Shown here: positions 9,376 to 17,983 of the stretch, in pieces
How positions within the stretch are numbered: position 1 is the stretch's first letter
How the letters are laid out: each line of letters opens with the position of its first letter
Source: VRUE01 sp963729995
Lineage (GTDB): Bacteria > Actinomycetota > Thermoleophilia > Solirubrobacterales > 70-9
Length of the DNA: 64,000 nt
Assembly: GCA_963729995.1 (NCBI GenBank)
Contig: CAVSPF010000003.1
Coordinates: 1,116,001-1,180,000 of the forward strand
Reading direction: 5' to 3'
Notes under the pieces: generated by a model
Databases searched by the model: none
What the model was told of the DNA's origin: nothing
Seen by the model: only the letters and a program-made list of their open reading frames with translations
Position numbers and translations under genes: made by a program

Positions 9376-10395
9376 TCAATCCTTGACCGCTTGGATGAGC
9401 GCGGTCGACGTCGTCAGGTCCTCGTCGTCAAGATCGCGGAAGCGCGGCGCAAGCTTGCCGCGCGAGATCTCCGTGGGCTGGGTCAGGCGTTTGACGTGGA
9501 CGATCCGGAACCCAGCCTGCTCGAGAAGCCGCAGGTGGGTCGAGAGCGGCTCGCGGTTGATCGCGTAGCGCCGCCGTCCACGGATAAGGGCCCACGAGGG
9601 GTCGGAAAGGGTCCAGTGGCCGTTCCATGACCTGGCGAAGTTGTGCGAGCGTAAGTCGATCTCGTGGGAGGTGAATCCGCCCGGGGCGAGCCAGCGGTAC
9701 ATCGCCGCATATGCCCCGGCGAGGTCGTCGACATGCTCGAGCACAGCCTGGGAGATCAATAGCTGGGCCTGCTCCTCCGGCGCCGCATTCGCTCGCAACC
9801 AGTCGGGCTCGTAGGCGACGAGCACGTCGTCGTGCTCCTCGCCGGGCGTGCGCACCGCGGCCCGAAGCGCCTCGATCCTCTCGCCAGCGAGGGCCCGGTT
9901 CAGCTCGTCCGCCGGCAGCTCCTCGGCGGGAAAGGCGTCGAGTCGGAACGTCGGCGAGTTGAGCTCCCGATTCGAGACGGGCTCCCGGCGCGCATACAGC
10001 TCCCTCAGCTCCTCGAGGATCCGCAGGTTCATCTCCGGGTTGGCGTAGGAGATGACATCGAAGGCGTAGTAGCGGTCGGCCCCGCTGAGCAGGGCGGCCA
10101 AGCCGGTGCCCAGGGAATCGCCCGGGCCGAGCTCCGCCACCACCCGGAGGTCGCCAGCGAGACCGTTGCGCCTCGCCAGCACGAGGTGATGGAGCCAGAC
10201 CCAATAGCAGTAGCGCGCCGAGCCGGTCCCCCCCGTGCTGCGCTCGCTCAGGTTGCGCCCGCCCGGGATGAAGGTGAGCAGCCCGCTGAGCAGCCTGCGC
10301 GTGAATTGCACCTCTGATCTCCGATCGATTCGTGGGGGGAAAGCGCACCTGAAAGCGGGCCGACTATATAGGCGGATGAGAGTCGGCTCGGCCAT
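9376..10395 (-). CDS. Class I SAM-dependent methyltransferase
   Basis: A 339-residue protein with the Rossmann-type SAM site: VVAELGPGDSLGTGLAALL is motif I. QAVLEHVDDLAGAYAAMYRWLAPGG is the post-I/motif IV region found in glycan and lipid methyltransferases. HEIDLRSHNF later in the domain probably faces the acceptor. It lies between a glycosyltransferase and the ABC exporter, so it may cap the growing glycan with a methyl group, a known way of signalling chain end to Wzt; this is an inference. ATG 10395 lies 3 bp after the upstream stop, which supports it over a GTG at 10311. Confidence 0.75.
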   Translation of the reverse strand: MAEPTLIRLYSRPAFRCAFPPRIDRRSEVQFTRRLLSGLLTFIPGGRNLSERSTGGTGSARYCYWVWLHHLVLARRNGLAGDLRVVAELGPGDSLGTGLAALLSGADRYYAFDVISYANPEMNLRILEELRELYARREPVSNRELNSPTFRLDAFPAEELPADELNRALAGERIEALRAAVRTPGEEHDDVLVAYEPDWLRANAAPEEQAQLLISQAVLEHVDDLAGAYAAMYRWLAPGGFTSHEIDLRSHNFARSWNGHWTLSDPSWALIRGRRRYAINREPLSTHLRLLEQAGFRIVHVKRLTQPTEISRGKLAPRFRDLDDEDLTTSTALIQAVKD

Positions 10396-10398
10396 CCA

Positions 10399-11634
10399 TC
10401 AGGCCCCATTGCCCCCTCTTTTCAAGCGTGCGTCGATGCCATCTCGGTAGGCGTCTTCGAACTGGGGCACGACCGCGTCGGGGCCGAACAGCTTCGCGCG
10501 CCGTGCCGCTGCCTCTCCCATGCGAGCCCGCATCTCGCCGTCACCGCACAGCCGCTGCAGCGCCAAGCGCAGCGCGTCGCGATCGCCGGCCGGCACGAGC
10601 AGGCCCGTTTCGCCGTTGACCACGACGTCCTTGAACCCACCGATGTCGGAGGCGATGGTCGGCCTGCCCGCCGCCGCCGCCTCGAGCGCGACGATGCCGA
10701 AGGACTCCGGCAGGATCGACGGCGCAACCGTGAACAGCGAGCGCCGCACCGCCTCGATCGCCAGCGCGTGCGGCATCGGGCCGACCGCGACCACGCCCGG
10801 CTCGGCGGGGAGATCGATGAGACGGCGCCCTATCAACACCAACGGCGGCGGCTGCTCCAGCGTCCGGTATGCCTCGACCAGCCGCCCCACCCCCTTGTCC
10901 TCCGTCACGTCACCGAAATACAGAACGAAGGGCTCCTCCGGTAACCCCGCCAAGCGGGGATCGTCGGCCGCCGGCGGCGCCGGAAGCTCGCCGATGAAGT
11001 TCGGCACGACGCGGTGGGCGTCGGCCGAGCCGAGCCCGCTCAGGTCGCGTACGGTGGCGCTGACGGGAAGGAACATGTCGACGCGGCGGCGCACCCTGGC
11101 CTCCGACAGGCGTGTGCAGAGCGCAATCGGCAGCCCTTTCATCGCGCCGTAGTGGTCCGCGGCGTGGGCGAGGCACTTACCGGTCGCCGGTCCGCTGCAC
11201 ACGCCGCCGCGGTAGAGGAAGCGCTTCGTCGCGCAGACCAGGCTGTAGTCGTGCAGCGACAGCACCAACGCCGCGTCAGAGCGTCGGTCGAGTGGCAGGT
11301 AGGAGTGGACCAGCCAGTTATGGGCGTGGACCACGTCGGGCTTTTCCCTGCGAATCACGCGGCGCAGGTCGCGGACCGTCAATGGGTCCGGGGCGGGTGG
11401 CGCATAGGTCCGCTCGCTGTCGACCGGCATCCCCGGGATGCGTCGCATCGAGCTCTCGAGGAGATGGATCTTCACGCCGTCGCCGGAGTCGGGTGGCTCT
11501 CCGGCCGGCTGCCTGAGGGTTGCGACGCCGACCTCATGGCCGCGTCGGTGCAGCTCCAGACTGAGGTCCTCGACGATCCGCTCCTCCCCGCCGACGACCG
11601 GGGAGTAGGACTGGGCCAGCATCAGGATCCGCAT
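10399..11634 (-). CDS. Family 4 glycosyltransferase
   Basis: A 411-residue GT-B enzyme. The start is set at ATG 11634, where the first Rossmann strand begins (MRILMLAQSYSPVVGGEERI); an upstream in-frame start at 11784 would add about 50 atypical residues and run into the divergent gene. The C-terminal donor domain has VLYFGDVTEDKGVGRLVEAY and the conserved ESFGIVALEAAAAGRPTIA (E-x7-E motif), followed by GGFKDVVVNGETGLLVP. It is the first gene of the reverse exporter operon. The 79 bp shared with the divergent fusion glycosyltransferase must hold both promoters. Confidence 0.9.
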   Translation of the reverse strand: MRILMLAQSYSPVVGGEERIVEDLSLELHRRGHEVGVATLRQPAGEPPDSGDGVKIHLLESSMRRIPGMPVDSERTYAPPAPDPLTVRDLRRVIRREKPDVVHAHNWLVHSYLPLDRRSDAALVLSLHDYSLVCATKRFLYRGGVCSGPATGKCLAHAADHYGAMKGLPIALCTRLSEARVRRRVDMFLPVSATVRDLSGLGSADAHRVVPNFIGELPAPPAADDPRLAGLPEEPFVLYFGDVTEDKGVGRLVEAYRTLEQPPPLVLIGRRLIDLPAEPGVVAVGPMPHALAIEAVRRSLFTVAPSILPESFGIVALEAAAAGRPTIASDIGGFKDVVVNGETGLLVPAGDRDALRLALQRLCGDGEMRARMGEAAARRAKLFGPDAVVPQFEDAYRDGIDARLKRGGNGA

Positions 11635-11713
11635 AGAGCGGCAGATCGTAACCGCCACTCGCAGCCGTCCCGCTGGCGGCCTCGTGGCCTCCGTCGCGTG
11701 CCAGAATCGGCGC

Positions 11714-13801
11714 ATGCCGACCGGCTCCGAGCATGGGGAGCACCCTGCCCCACCCTCGATCTCGGTGGTGGTCTGCGCCTTCACCCCCGAGCGGATCGAG
11801 GCGATCCGCGAGGCAATCGAGTCACTGGGGGCTCAGACGTTCGCCCCCAATGACGTCGTCTTGGTGATCGACCACTCGCCCGAGCTGGAGCAGACCTGTC
11901 GCGAGCGCTGGCCGGCGATCCGGGTCGTCCCCAATCGTGAGAGGCAGGGACTTTCCGGCGCCCGCAACACGGGCTTGGCCGAGAGCGGCGGCGAGGTCGT
12001 GGCGTTTCTCGACGACGACGCGGTGGCGGCGCCCGACTGGCTGGAGCGCCTCCGGTCGGCCTACGCCGACCCGAGCGTCCTCGGCGCCGGGGGCGCCGTG
12101 CGCCCGGCCTGGTCCGAGGGCCGGCCCGGCTGGTTCCCGACGGAGTTCGATTGGGTGGTCGGCTGCACGCACTCCGGTATGCCCGCCCAGCCCTCGCCCG
12201 TCCGCAACCTGGTCGGCGCCAACATGTCCTTCAGGCGCGAGGCGCTGCTCGAGGTGGGCGGCTTTCGCCACGAGCTGGGACGGATCGGCGCCATCCCCGC
12301 CGGCTGTGAGGAGACCGACCTCTGCATTCGCATCGGTCAGCGCTGGCCGCGGGGCACGATCCTCTACGACCCCGCGGCGGCCGTCGACCACCGGGTGCCG
12401 GCGGAACGGGGGCGGCTGCGCTACTTCCTCTCGCGCTGCCGCGGCGAGGGACGCTCCAAGGCGGTCCTCGCCGGCCTGGTCGGCAGCCGCTCCGGGCTCT
12501 CCGAGGAGCGCGCCTACACGCGGCGCACGCTGCCGCTGGGCTTTCTGCGCGGCATCCGCGACACCTTGCGCGGCGACCTCAACGGCTCGGCGCGGGCGGC
12601 GATGCTCGGCGTCGGCCTGCTGACGACGACAGCCGGCTACGCCTCCGGGCGCAGCGAGGCGCGGCGCCTGGCGCGCCGGCGCGAGGCCGCCGAGGCCCGG
12701 GGAGAGGGCGCGCTGCGGATCCTCATGGTCACCCCCCGCAGCCCCCTGCTGCAGGGAGGCGTCGAGCGCCACGTAATGGAGGTGAGCAGGCGAATCGCCG
12801 CGGCCGGCGCCGAGGTCGAGGTGCTCTGCACCGATCCCGGCGGTCGGGGCCTGACCGAGCAGCGGCGCGACGGGGTGACGATCCGCACCGTGCGAGCCTG
12901 GCCCGCGAACCGCGACTGGTGCTTCGCGCCGCGCCTCTGGCGCGAGATGGCGCGCCACCGGTGGGACGTGGTCCACATCCAGTCCTACCACACGCTGGTT
13001 GCGCCACTGGCGATGCTGCGTGCACTGACGCTCGGCGTTCCCTACGTGGTCACCTTCCACGGCGGCGGTCACTCCTCGGCCCTGCGCAACCGGATGCGGC
13101 GTACCCAGCGCCGCCTGCTGCACCCGTTGCTCGCCCGCGCCGCGCGCCTGGTCGCGGTCGCCCGCTTCGAGATCGACGAGTACGGCCGTGAGCTGCGCCT
13201 GCCGCCCGAGCGCTTCGCGCTGATCCCGAACGGCACCGAGCTCGCCTTCTCCGAGATGGCGGCGCCGGCTGCGGACAACGACCGCCCGACGATCGCCACG
13301 ATCGGGCGGCTGGAGCGCTACAAGGGCCACCACCGCGTGATCGCCGCCCTCCCCACCGTGCTCGAGCGCGAGCCTGAGGCACGACTGCTGGTGGTCGGCA
13401 CCGGCCCCTACGAAGCCGATCTGCGGCGCCAGGCAGCCGAGCTTGGGGTTGCAGATCGCGTCGAGTTCACCAGCACCCCGCCGGACGACCCCGACGCGAT
13501 GGCGGCCGTCCTGCAGGGGGTCTCGCTGGTGGTGCTGCTCAGTGAGTTCGAGACCCACCCACTGGTCGCTCTGGAGGCGGCCGCGGCGGGTCGCCGCCTG
13601 CTCGTCGCCGACGCCGGCGGCCTGGCGGAGCTGGCGAAGGACGGATTCGCGCGCTCCATACCCCTCGACGAAAGCGCGGACGGCGTCGGGCGAGCGGTGG
13701 CCGAGGAGCTGTCGCGCCCGCCGAGCGACCGCCGGCCGAAGCCGGCCTCGTGGGACGACTGCGCCGACGCGCTGGGCGATCTGTACCGCTCGCTGGCCTG
13801 A
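11714..13801 (+). CDS. Two-domain glycosyltransferase: GT2 fused to GT4
   Basis: A 695-residue fusion. Residues about 1-300 are a GT2 domain: ISVVVCAFTPERIE, then FLDDDAVAAPDW as the metal-binding site, and RNLVGANMSFRREAL. Residues about 335-695 are a GT4 domain (ILMVTPRSPLLQGGVERHV, TIATIGRLERYKGHHRVIAAL, SEFETHPLVALEAAAAGRRL). Two sugar-transfer centres on one chain suggest sequential addition to one acceptor. ATG 11714 is chosen because it leaves a plain N-terminus and lies 6 nt after CAGAAT, a -10-like hexamer, with no clear ribosome-binding site. The gene diverges from the exporter operon and precedes the GH26-like array. Confidence 0.88.
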   Translation: MPTGSEHGEHPAPPSISVVVCAFTPERIEAIREAIESLGAQTFAPNDVVLVIDHSPELEQTCRERWPAIRVVPNRERQGLSGARNTGLAESGGEVVAFLDDDAVAAPDWLERLRSAYADPSVLGAGGAVRPAWSEGRPGWFPTEFDWVVGCTHSGMPAQPSPVRNLVGANMSFRREALLEVGGFRHELGRIGAIPAGCEETDLCIRIGQRWPRGTILYDPAAAVDHRVPAERGRLRYFLSRCRGEGRSKAVLAGLVGSRSGLSEERAYTRRTLPLGFLRGIRDTLRGDLNGSARAAMLGVGLLTTTAGYASGRSEARRLARRREAAEARGEGALRILMVTPRSPLLQGGVERHVMEVSRRIAAAGAEVEVLCTDPGGRGLTEQRRDGVTIRTVRAWPANRDWCFAPRLWREMARHRWDVVHIQSYHTLVAPLAMLRALTLGVPYVVTFHGGGHSSALRNRMRRTQRRLLHPLLARAARLVAVARFEIDEYGRELRLPPERFALIPNGTELAFSEMAAPAADNDRPTIATIGRLERYKGHHRVIAALPTVLEREPEARLLVVGTGPYEADLRRQAAELGVADRVEFTSTPPDDPDAMAAVLQGVSLVVLLSEFETHPLVALEAAAAGRRLLVADAGGLAELAKDGFARSIPLDESADGVGRAVAEELSRPPSDRRPKPASWDDCADALGDLYRSLA

Positions 13802-13806
13802 CACCC

Positions 13807-13820
13807 GACAAACGTCCAGT
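13807..13820 (+). promoter_or_regulatory. 14-bp motif GACAAACGTCCAGT, copy 1
   Basis: This motif lies just after the stop of the GT2-GT4 fusion and about 48 bp before the first GH26-like start. It is repeated exactly at 15458-15471, at a similar distance from the second GH26-like start. The shared stretch resumes as CGTCGATGG just before both starts. It could be a regulator site or the remnant of the upstream part of a duplicated unit; no function is known. Confidence 0.45.
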
Positions 13821-13867
13821 TGGGATTCCGCCGCTGAAGGCAAGGGGGGCAACGTCGATGGGTGGGC

Positions 13868-15427
13868 GTGACCGCCAATGCCCGTCATCGCCTGCCGATC
13901 GCCCTTCTGGTCGCCATTCTGGCGACACTGGCGCCGACCGTCGACAGTGCGACGGCCCACCACAGGGGAGCGCAGGCGAGCCGAACCGGGCACCACCACG
14001 TCATCCGGTACCAGCGTGTATCCCTGCGACGCGCGGTCGCGTCGCGCGTGCGGTCGCGAATCGGCGTTTCGATCTCTTCGCCGCTGAACGGCCAGACACT
14101 GTCGGGAACGGCGAGCTGGCAAGCCACGGTCTCCGGCGCAACCCCTTCGCGGGTGGACTTCGCCATTGACGGCGTCGTCAAGTGGTCGCAGTCGACCGCT
14201 CCTTTCGCGTACGACGGCAACGGAAACCTCGACACGACGAGCCTCTCGAACGGGCAGCACAACCTGACCGTGGTCGCCTACGGCAACAAGCAAACCGGCT
14301 CGGCCAGCTCGACCGTCACCGTGAATGTTGCGAACTCCCCCGCTTTGGCTCCGGAACCTGCGCCTGCACCCGAACCGGAACCCACCCCCACCCCTGCACC
14401 TGCACCTGCGCCCGAACCGGAACCGACGCCTGCTCCGACTCCCACCCCCGCTCCCGCCTCGATCTACTGGGGCGCCTGGATCGGCAGCCAGCTCACCGGC
14501 ACCCAGGCCCCCTGGGACATGAACGCGGTCACCAAGTTCGAGCAGCTGGCCGGCAAGAACCTCTCGGTCGTCAACTTCTCGGCTCCGTTCGCCAACTGCT
14601 CGTCCTCCCCCTGTTCGTTCTACAACTTCCCGGTCAACGAGATGAGCAGCATCCGCTCGCACGGCGCGATCCCCTTCTATAGCTGGGGCTCGCAGTCGAT
14701 CCCGGTCCCCTCCAACCTCAGCGAGCCGAACTTCCAGCTCTCCGACGTCATCAACGGCACCTACGACTCCTACATCCGCAGCTTCGCGACCGCAGCGAGG
14801 GAATGGGGACACCCCTTCTTCCTGCGCTTCAACTGGGAGATGAACGGCCGCTGGTTCGCCTGGGACGAGGGGGTCAACGGCAACAAGGCGGGCGAATACG
14901 TCGCCGCCTGGCGCCACGTCCACGACATCTTCACCGAAGTCGGGGCGACCAACGCGACCTGGGTCTGGTGCCCGAACGTCGACCCGGAAAGCAACTTGCA
15001 GAACCTCGCCTCGCTCTACCCCGGCAACAGCTACGTCGACTGGACTGGCCTCGACGGCTACAACTGGGGCACCAACCCCGCCCGGCCCGACCGCTGGCGC
15101 ACCTTCGACCAGCTCTACCGCTCCACCTACAAGAGGGTTACCGAAACGGTCGCACCCTCCAAGCCGATGATCGTCGGCGAGGTCGCCTCGACCGAGTACG
15201 GCGGCTCCAAGGCGACCTGGATCAGCGAAATGCTGAACGAGGTGCCGACCGCTTACCCGAAGATCCGTGGCCTGCTTTGGTTTGAGATGTACGAAGACGG
15301 CATGGACTGGCCGATCGAGACCTCGAGCAGCGCCACCAGCGCCTTCGCCGCCGGAATCCAGAACCCGGCCTATGCGAGCAACCAGTTCGGATCGCTCGGG
15401 TCCGGTCCGGTCCAGCCGGCCGGCTGA
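13868..15427 (+). CDS. Secreted GH26-like glycosidase with Ig-like domain, paralogue 1
   Basis: A 519-residue secreted protein: signal peptide (about 1-30), basic stretch, Ig-like domain (about 68-154, starting ISSPLNGQTLSGTASW), a Pro-Glu/Thr-rich linker (about 157-198), and a GH26-like catalytic domain (about 199-505). The acid/base is E324 in RFNWEMNG after HPFFL; the nucleophile is probably E438 in MIVGEVAS. GH26 enzymes mostly cleave beta-mannans, but the substrate cannot be told here. GTG 13868 is preferred over GTG 13862 because it aligns with the ATG of the second paralogue (both read TGACCG after the conserved CGTCGATGG). It is the only member of the array with the Ig-like domain. 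Confidence 0.85.
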   Translation: MTANARHRLPIALLVAILATLAPTVDSATAHHRGAQASRTGHHHVIRYQRVSLRRAVASRVRSRIGVSISSPLNGQTLSGTASWQATVSGATPSRVDFAIDGVVKWSQSTAPFAYDGNGNLDTTSLSNGQHNLTVVAYGNKQTGSASSTVTVNVANSPALAPEPAPAPEPEPTPTPAPAPAPEPEPTPAPTPTPAPASIYWGAWIGSQLTGTQAPWDMNAVTKFEQLAGKNLSVVNFSAPFANCSSSPCSFYNFPVNEMSSIRSHGAIPFYSWGSQSIPVPSNLSEPNFQLSDVINGTYDSYIRSFATAAREWGHPFFLRFNWEMNGRWFAWDEGVNGNKAGEYVAAWRHVHDIFTEVGATNATWVWCPNVDPESNLQNLASLYPGNSYVDWTGLDGYNWGTNPARPDRWRTFDQLYRSTYKRVTETVAPSKPMIVGEVASTEYGGSKATWISEMLNEVPTAYPKIRGLLWFEMYEDGMDWPIETSSSATSAFAAGIQNPAYASNQFGSLGSGPVQPAG

Positions 15428-15440
15428 GCCGTTGCAGGCG

Positions 15441-15464
15441 GTTTGTCAAGCCCCCTGGACAAAC
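15441..15464. repeat. Inverted repeat GTTTGTC/GACAAAC between paralogues 1 and 2
   Basis: Perfect 7-bp arms with a 10-nt spacer, beginning 13 bp after the stop of paralogue 1. The right arm is shared with a second, tighter palindrome, CTGGAC-AAAC-GTCCAG (15455-15470), which contains the repeated motif. It could be a weak terminator or a protein-binding site; there is no T-run to favour termination. Confidence 0.4.
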
Positions 15465-15471
15465 GTCCAGT
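15458..15471 (+). promoter_or_regulatory. 14-bp motif GACAAACGTCCAGT, copy 2
   Basis: An exact copy of the motif at 13807-13820. Here the flanking bases extend it to a 6-bp perfect inverted repeat around AAAC (15455-15470), as expected of a dimeric repressor site. In copy 1 only GAC/GTC is symmetric. Its position, 48 bp before the start of the second GH26-like gene, suits a regulatory role. Confidence 0.45.
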
Positions 15472-15518
15472 GAACTCTCGTCTACTGAAAAGGACCAAGG
15501 ACGCGTCGATGGCTGAAT

Positions 15519-16796
15519 ATGACCGTCGATCTTCGCCCGCGCCTCGTGGCCCTGCTGGCCGCGCTGGTCGTTTCCCTGGCCGGTGGGATGGTGTCCTCCG
15601 CGGCCGGTGGCCAAACCAAGCGAGCGGCCCGCGTCGAGGCCCGGGCAGGCGCCCGAATCGGCCTCGCCGATCGTCACGCAGTGGCCCCCATCAACCCCTG
15701 CCTGGTTCGCCTCGCAAGGCGACCGCGCGAGAGGGCGACACACTGGCGCAGCCGTCGCACGCACCGGCTTCAGCGCTGCCGTCGCAACCGAAAGCGCGTC
15801 GCGACCGACTCCAGCTACCCACCCTCCCCCATCTACTGGGGCGCCTGGATCGGCAGCCAGCTCACCGGCGACCAGGCCCCCTGGGACATGAGCGCGGTCA
15901 CCAAATTCGCAGGGATGGCTGGCAAGCCGCTGTCCCTGATCCACTTCTCCTCGCCGTTCGCGGACTGCTCGTCCTCCCCCTGCTCGTTCTACGGCTTCCC
16001 GGCGGGACCAATGGAAAACATCCGCAACTACGGCGCGATTCCCGTCTTCAGCTGGGGCTCGCAGTCGACCCCGGTCCCGGCCAGCCTCAATGAGCCCAAC
16101 TTCCAGCTCTCCGACGTCATCAACGGCGCCTACGACTCCTACATCCGCAGCTTCGCCGAAGAAGCCCGCGACTGGGGCCACCCCTTCTTCCTCCGTTTCA
16201 ACTGGGAGATGAACGGCAACTGGTTCGCCTGGGACGAGGGCGCCAACGGGAACAGCCCCGGCGAATACGTCGCCGCCTGGCGCCACGTCCACGACATCTT
16301 CACCTCCGTCGGGGCGACCAACGCGACCTGGGTCTGGTGCCCGAACGTGGATCCCGGTAACAAGCTTCAGAACCTCGCCTCGCTCTATCCCGGTAACGAA
16401 TACGTCGACTGGACCGGTCTCGACGGCTACAACTGGGGCACCAACCCGGCCCGGCCCGACCGCTGGCGCACCTTCGACCAGCTCTACAGTTCCACCTACC
16501 GGGACATCACCGAAAGGATCGCGCCGTCGAAGCCGATGATCGTCAGCGAGGTCGGCTCAACCGAGTACGGCGGTTCCAAGGCGACCTGGATCAGCGAAAT
16601 GCTGAGCACGGTTCCCGTCAACTATCCGAAGATCCATGGCCTGCTCTGGTTCGAGAGATACGAAGACGGCATGGACTGGCCGATCGAGACCTCGAGCAGC
16701 GCCACCAGCGCCTTCGCCGCTGGAATCCAGAACCCGGCCTACCTCGGCAACTCCTACGGCTCACTCGGGCCGGAACCCGTGCAGGCGCCGAACTGA
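15519..16796 (+). CDS. Secreted GH26-like glycosidase, paralogue 2
   Basis: A 425-residue secreted enzyme with a signal peptide (MTVDLRPRLVALLAALVVSL, about 1-30) and a GH26-like domain from about residue 105. The acid/base is E230 (RFNWEMNG) and the nucleophile E344 (MIVSEVGS). Instead of the Ig-like domain and Pro-rich linker of paralogue 1, it has about 70 residues unusually rich in arginine (RRPRERATHWRSRRTHRLQR). The catalytic parts of paralogues 1 and 2 are nearly identical over long DNA stretches, including the 3' ends, which points to recent duplication or gene conversion. The substrate is unknown; secretion to the cell surface is inferred. Confidence 0.85.
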   Translation: MTVDLRPRLVALLAALVVSLAGGMVSSAAGGQTKRAARVEARAGARIGLADRHAVAPINPCLVRLARRPRERATHWRSRRTHRLQRCRRNRKRVATDSSYPPSPIYWGAWIGSQLTGDQAPWDMSAVTKFAGMAGKPLSLIHFSSPFADCSSSPCSFYGFPAGPMENIRNYGAIPVFSWGSQSTPVPASLNEPNFQLSDVINGAYDSYIRSFAEEARDWGHPFFLRFNWEMNGNWFAWDEGANGNSPGEYVAAWRHVHDIFTSVGATNATWVWCPNVDPGNKLQNLASLYPGNEYVDWTGLDGYNWGTNPARPDRWRTFDQLYSSTYRDITERIAPSKPMIVSEVGSTEYGGSKATWISEMLSTVPVNYPKIHGLLWFERYEDGMDWPIETSSSATSAFAAGIQNPAYLGNSYGSLGPEPVQAPN

Positions 16797-16858
16797 TTCA
16801 GAGCGAGAGAAGCCCTTCCCTACACTCCACGTTCGGTTTGGCGGCAGGGCCGGACGAT

Positions 16859-17983
16859 ATGCATATGCAGCCGGGAAGGGCAGAGATCGGACGAATCGCC
16901 GTTGCGGCAGCGCTGATCCTCGCCCTGCTCTACCTGGCGGCGGCCCCGGCGTTCGCCGCGAAGCCCGGCCACCAGCAGGGCGGACACGGCAAGCACCACA
17001 AGCCCAAGCCGCACGACCTCTACTGGGGCGCCTGGATCGGCGACCAGCTGACCGGCGGCCAGCCACCCTGGGACATGTCGGCGGTCTCGGCATTCGAAGG
17101 GCTGACCCATAAGGGCCTCTCGCTGATCGAGTTCGCCGCGCCCTTCGCGGAATGCGGCTCCGCGCCTTGCTCGTTTTACCGCTTCCCGGCCTACGAGATG
17201 GAAACGATCCGCGCCTACGGCGCGATTCCCGTCTTCAGCTGGGGCTCGCAGTCGGCTCCGGTGCCGCCCAACCTCAACGAGCCTGAATTCCAGCTTGCCG
17301 GCATTGCCGCCGGCGCCTACGACTCCTACATCCGCGGGTTCGCGGAAGCGGCGCGCGCATGGGGACACCCCTTCTTCCTGCGCTTCGACTGGGAGATGAA
17401 CGGCAACTGGTTCCCCTGGTCGGAGGGCGTCAACGGCAATCCGCCCGGAACCTACGTCGCCGCCTGGCGCCACGTCCACGACATCTTCACCTCCGTCGGG
17501 GCGACCAACGCCTCCTGGGTCTGGTGCCCATACGCGGATTCCCAGCATCGCTTCCCGCCGATGGCCCGCTACTACCCGGGCGACGCCTACGTCGACTGGA
17601 CCTGCCTCGACGGCTTCAACTGGGCCAAGAACGGCGTCAACGCGCAACCCTGGCGCAGCTTCAACCAGATCTTCAGCTCCAGCTACCGCACGCTCACTCG
17701 GAAAGTGTCCCCCCACAAGCCGGTCATGCTCGCCGAGGCAGCGTCGGGCGGAGCGAGCAAGGCGAAGGCGATCTGGATCGGGAATATGTTCAAGCAGCTC
17801 GGCGCCCACTACCGTCAGATCCGCGCCCTGATCTGGTTCGACCAGGTGGACCGCGGGGTGCAGTGGCCGATCGAGACATCGCCGGCCGCCGCCCGAGCCT
17901 TCGCAAAGGGCTTGCGCGGGCGCAGCTTCAAGCCGAACCTCTACAGCGCGTTCGCCGGGGATCCGATCGCTCCGCCGCGATGA
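16859..17983 (+). CDS. Secreted GH26-like glycosidase, paralogue 3
   Basis: A 374-residue enzyme with an N-terminal hydrophobic signal (IGRIAVAAALILALLYLAAA, cleaved near AFAA) and a His/Lys/Gly-rich spacer before the catalytic domain (LYWGAWIGDQLTGGQPPWDM). The acid/base is E179 (RFDWEMNG) and the nucleophile E293 (VMLAEAAS). The start is ATG 16859 or the ATG two codons later (16865); an earlier TTG is less likely. It differs more from paralogues 1 and 2 than they do from each other (for example DWTCLDGFNW). Its stop overlaps the start of paralogue 4 (ATGA), so the last two members are probably co-translated. Confidence 0.83.
   Translation: MHMQPGRAEIGRIAVAAALILALLYLAAAPAFAAKPGHQQGGHGKHHKPKPHDLYWGAWIGDQLTGGQPPWDMSAVSAFEGLTHKGLSLIEFAAPFAECGSAPCSFYRFPAYEMETIRAYGAIPVFSWGSQSAPVPPNLNEPEFQLAGIAAGAYDSYIRGFAEAARAWGHPFFLRFDWEMNGNWFPWSEGVNGNPPGTYVAAWRHVHDIFTSVGATNASWVWCPYADSQHRFPPMARYYPGDAYVDWTCLDGFNWAKNGVNAQPWRSFNQIFSSSYRTLTRKVSPHKPVMLAEAASGGASKAKAIWIGNMFKQLGAHYRQIRALIWFDQVDRGVQWPIETSPAAARAFAKGLRGRSFKPNLYSAFAGDPIAPPR

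Noticed and set aside
13862..13867. GTG 13862 as start of the first GH26-like gene
   Set aside because: Alignment of the upstream region with the second paralogue places the start at the next GTG (13868).
14340..14460. Tandem nucleotide repeat in the first GH26-like gene
   Set aside because: It encodes a Pro-Glu/Thr-rich linker; the repetition is explained by the protein linker, not by a DNA repeat array.
11822..14923. A 1,033-codon minus-strand open frame opposite the GT2-GT4 and GH26-like genes
   Set aside because: It covers two real genes and an intergenic region and has low-complexity charged sequence; a product of third-position GC bias.
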